DNA from: Zygnema circumcarinatum
Lineage: Eukaryota; Streptophyta; Zygnematophyceae; Zygnematales; Zygnemataceae
Length of the DNA stretch: 64,000 bases
Assembly (NCBI GenBank): GCA_037447605.1
Contig: CM074805.1
Span: forward strand, 2,347,708-2,411,707
Direction: 5' to 3'
Shown: one piece after another, positions 62,801 to 64,000 of the stretch
Numbering within the stretch: the stretch's first letter is position 1
Layout: each line of letters begins with the position of its first letter
Notes under the pieces: generated by a model
The model's input: the letters and a program-made list of their open reading frames with translations, nothing else
The model's database searches: none
What the model was told of the DNA's origin: nothing
Translations under genes and position numbers: made by a program

Positions 62801-64000
62801 GCCAGTTGTACAGACACGCAATTGTAGGCCGAGCCCGACCTTGAGCATTAAGCTCCGTATATGGGACTCCTAGGCGAACAAACCGTGTGAAAAGACTCTG
62901 ATCCATGTGGCTGTACTTTTGGAAGGCCATGTTTTTCACAACGGGCGGGAGCTGGTGGTGATCACCAATAAGGACAACTCGCTTCAAACGGGCCCGTCCA
63001 TCTTGTGGCTGCTGCAGAAGCATAGGAATAAACGTTTCAATCTCCAGAATCTGCAACCACGAAAAGTAGAAAAGACCAAAACGGACCGAAAAAGTGAGCA
63101 TGGGATTTGAAGCTCCATCGCGCTTCCTTCGTCCCACTCGGACAAAAGGTGATAAAATCATTTTGTCCAGGCAAAGAGGCATGCTCCCCTCCATTTGGAA
63201 AGACAGCGTCAAAATGGTTAGTGAATATCCAAATATTCCTGCTTTAACCACAATCTTCTCCAAGTCCCGGCTCTCTTGCCATGCACGCATCCACTTTCTA
63301 CATCTCATACATTTTCGGACCATTCTTTTCAGCTACCAGACCTCCCAAAAGCACATAGGTCACTTCACATCTCATAGAGTGATTCTTTCACTTGCAGTTT
63401 GGATAGTAAAGACACACAACTCCTCACCTGTGCTGACTCCTCGACGACCACTGAATCATACTTGAAGCGTAAGTTCAGAAAGTCGCGGCGCTTCAGAGCT
63501 GCATGTGTGCAGGTCATCGCCACAATTTTTGCCTGCTTCGTCATTAAGTAATTAGACCTGTCCGCTGTTGTCTTCAGAAGTTCAAAGGCCCTACATTCTT
63601 CCAGCTCCTGAAACATGATCTTCAGGTGCCGAAAACAGCCCTGTGCAACACGCATGTCTTGAACATACGATTGGCCACGAAGAATAAACCGTGGTGCATT
63701 GTGGAAGTACTCTGTAAATGGAAAACGCTCTTTTACAACCGATGCTACTCCCAAAGCAGCCTGCTTCTCACATTCTGCAGAGAACTCCTCCCAACGTGAA
63801 AGGATTCGCAGCAACCAAAAATGAGCTGCAGTTTCACATGTATATGCCACGTCCATGGGAAGCTTCAGTGTTGCTGCCAAGCGTTCCACATTTGCAAGAA
63901 GTTCAAGCCGGCGGGAAAGCATGTAATTCACTCGGCCTTGGCGGCTGAAGTCCTGCTCTGTGTCCAGCTCTTGCTCTCCCATTCCAAGACGCAACAAATA
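59896..64000 (-). CDS. AQR: RNA helicase Aquarius (intron-binding protein AQR), C-terminal part; 5' end outside window
   Basis: AQR is an SF1 helicase of the spliceosome that binds the intron upstream of the branch site and supports intron-encoded snoRNP assembly. Exons here (minus): 63428-64000 (running off the edge), 62715-63050, 61551-61784, 61288-61324, 60484-60809, 59896-60156; 588 residues of a protein usually near 1500. Motifs: [26 protein letters not shown], the Walker B region [20 protein letters not shown] (motif III), [29 protein letters not shown] (motif V) and [12 protein letters not shown] (motif VI). The C-terminal tail is acidic and Pro-rich with a doubled PPKIPE unit. The end of exon 5 and start of the last exon are less sure: donors CAA|GTAAGG and GTGG|GTATGC both exist; the first keeps frame with the best acceptor. 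The N-terminal scaffold and Walker A motif lie beyond 64000. Confidence 0.92.

Overview
This is nuclear DNA from a photosynthetic eukaryote of the green lineage, most likely a streptophyte (charophyte-grade alga or early land plant); I cannot name the species. The reasons: protein genes are split by GT–AG introns with T-rich 3' ends; one gene is a HY5-type bZIP with a COP1-binding VP motif; others are a PLAC8/cell-number-regulator protein, a plant-style single-function GARS with a transit-like leader, and HOBBIT-type CDC27; and G-boxes (CACGTG) recur upstream of genes. I saw no bacterial operon, virus, CRISPR array, rRNA or convincing tRNA.

Thirteen protein genes can be read. Left to right: MLH1 (-, 16 exons, 3938-10124), GARS/purD (+, 10317-13548), a TOM1-like VHS/GAT protein (-, 14423-21181), CDC27/APC3 (+, 22271-28102), U1A/U2B''-type snRNP protein (+, 28820-30888), HY5 (-, 32069-33028), an unrecognised, probably plastid, protein (+, 34493-36032), TM9SF/EMP70 (+, intronless, 38316-40271), an acidic RING protein (+, intronless, 43631-46387), PLAC8 (-, 47151-48896), succinyl-CoA ligase beta (+, 49392-52227), alanine aminotransferase (-, 52900-58683) and the C-terminal half of Aquarius (-, 59896 to beyond the right edge). 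I rebuilt every multi-exon gene by hand from splice sites, phase and family alignment recalled from knowledge. All twelve fully contained reading frames close without a frameshift or internal stop.

Several genes are arranged head to head: MLH1/GARS share 192 bp, PLAC8/SUCLB share 495 bp, and TOL/CDC27 share 1.1 kb. The genes are mostly unrelated housekeeping functions: DNA repair, purine synthesis, endosomal sorting, cell cycle, splicing, TCA cycle and amino-acid metabolism. SUCLB and alanine aminotransferase lie next to each other (convergent), and both belong to carbon metabolism around the TCA cycle and low-oxygen response. Intergenic DNA holds two MITE-like inverted-repeat elements, a dispersed repeat family, several simple repeats, G-boxes and clusters of CGTAC motifs.

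The points most worth following up are an apparent excess of GC–AG introns (4 of 89 modelled), the repeated GTAC-core clusters upstream of several genes, two non-autonomous transposon-like elements, the unrecognised membrane/plastid protein at 34.5-36.0 kb, and the TPG-repeat RING protein. I did not find a clear new multi-gene system; this looks like an ordinary plant gene-rich region.
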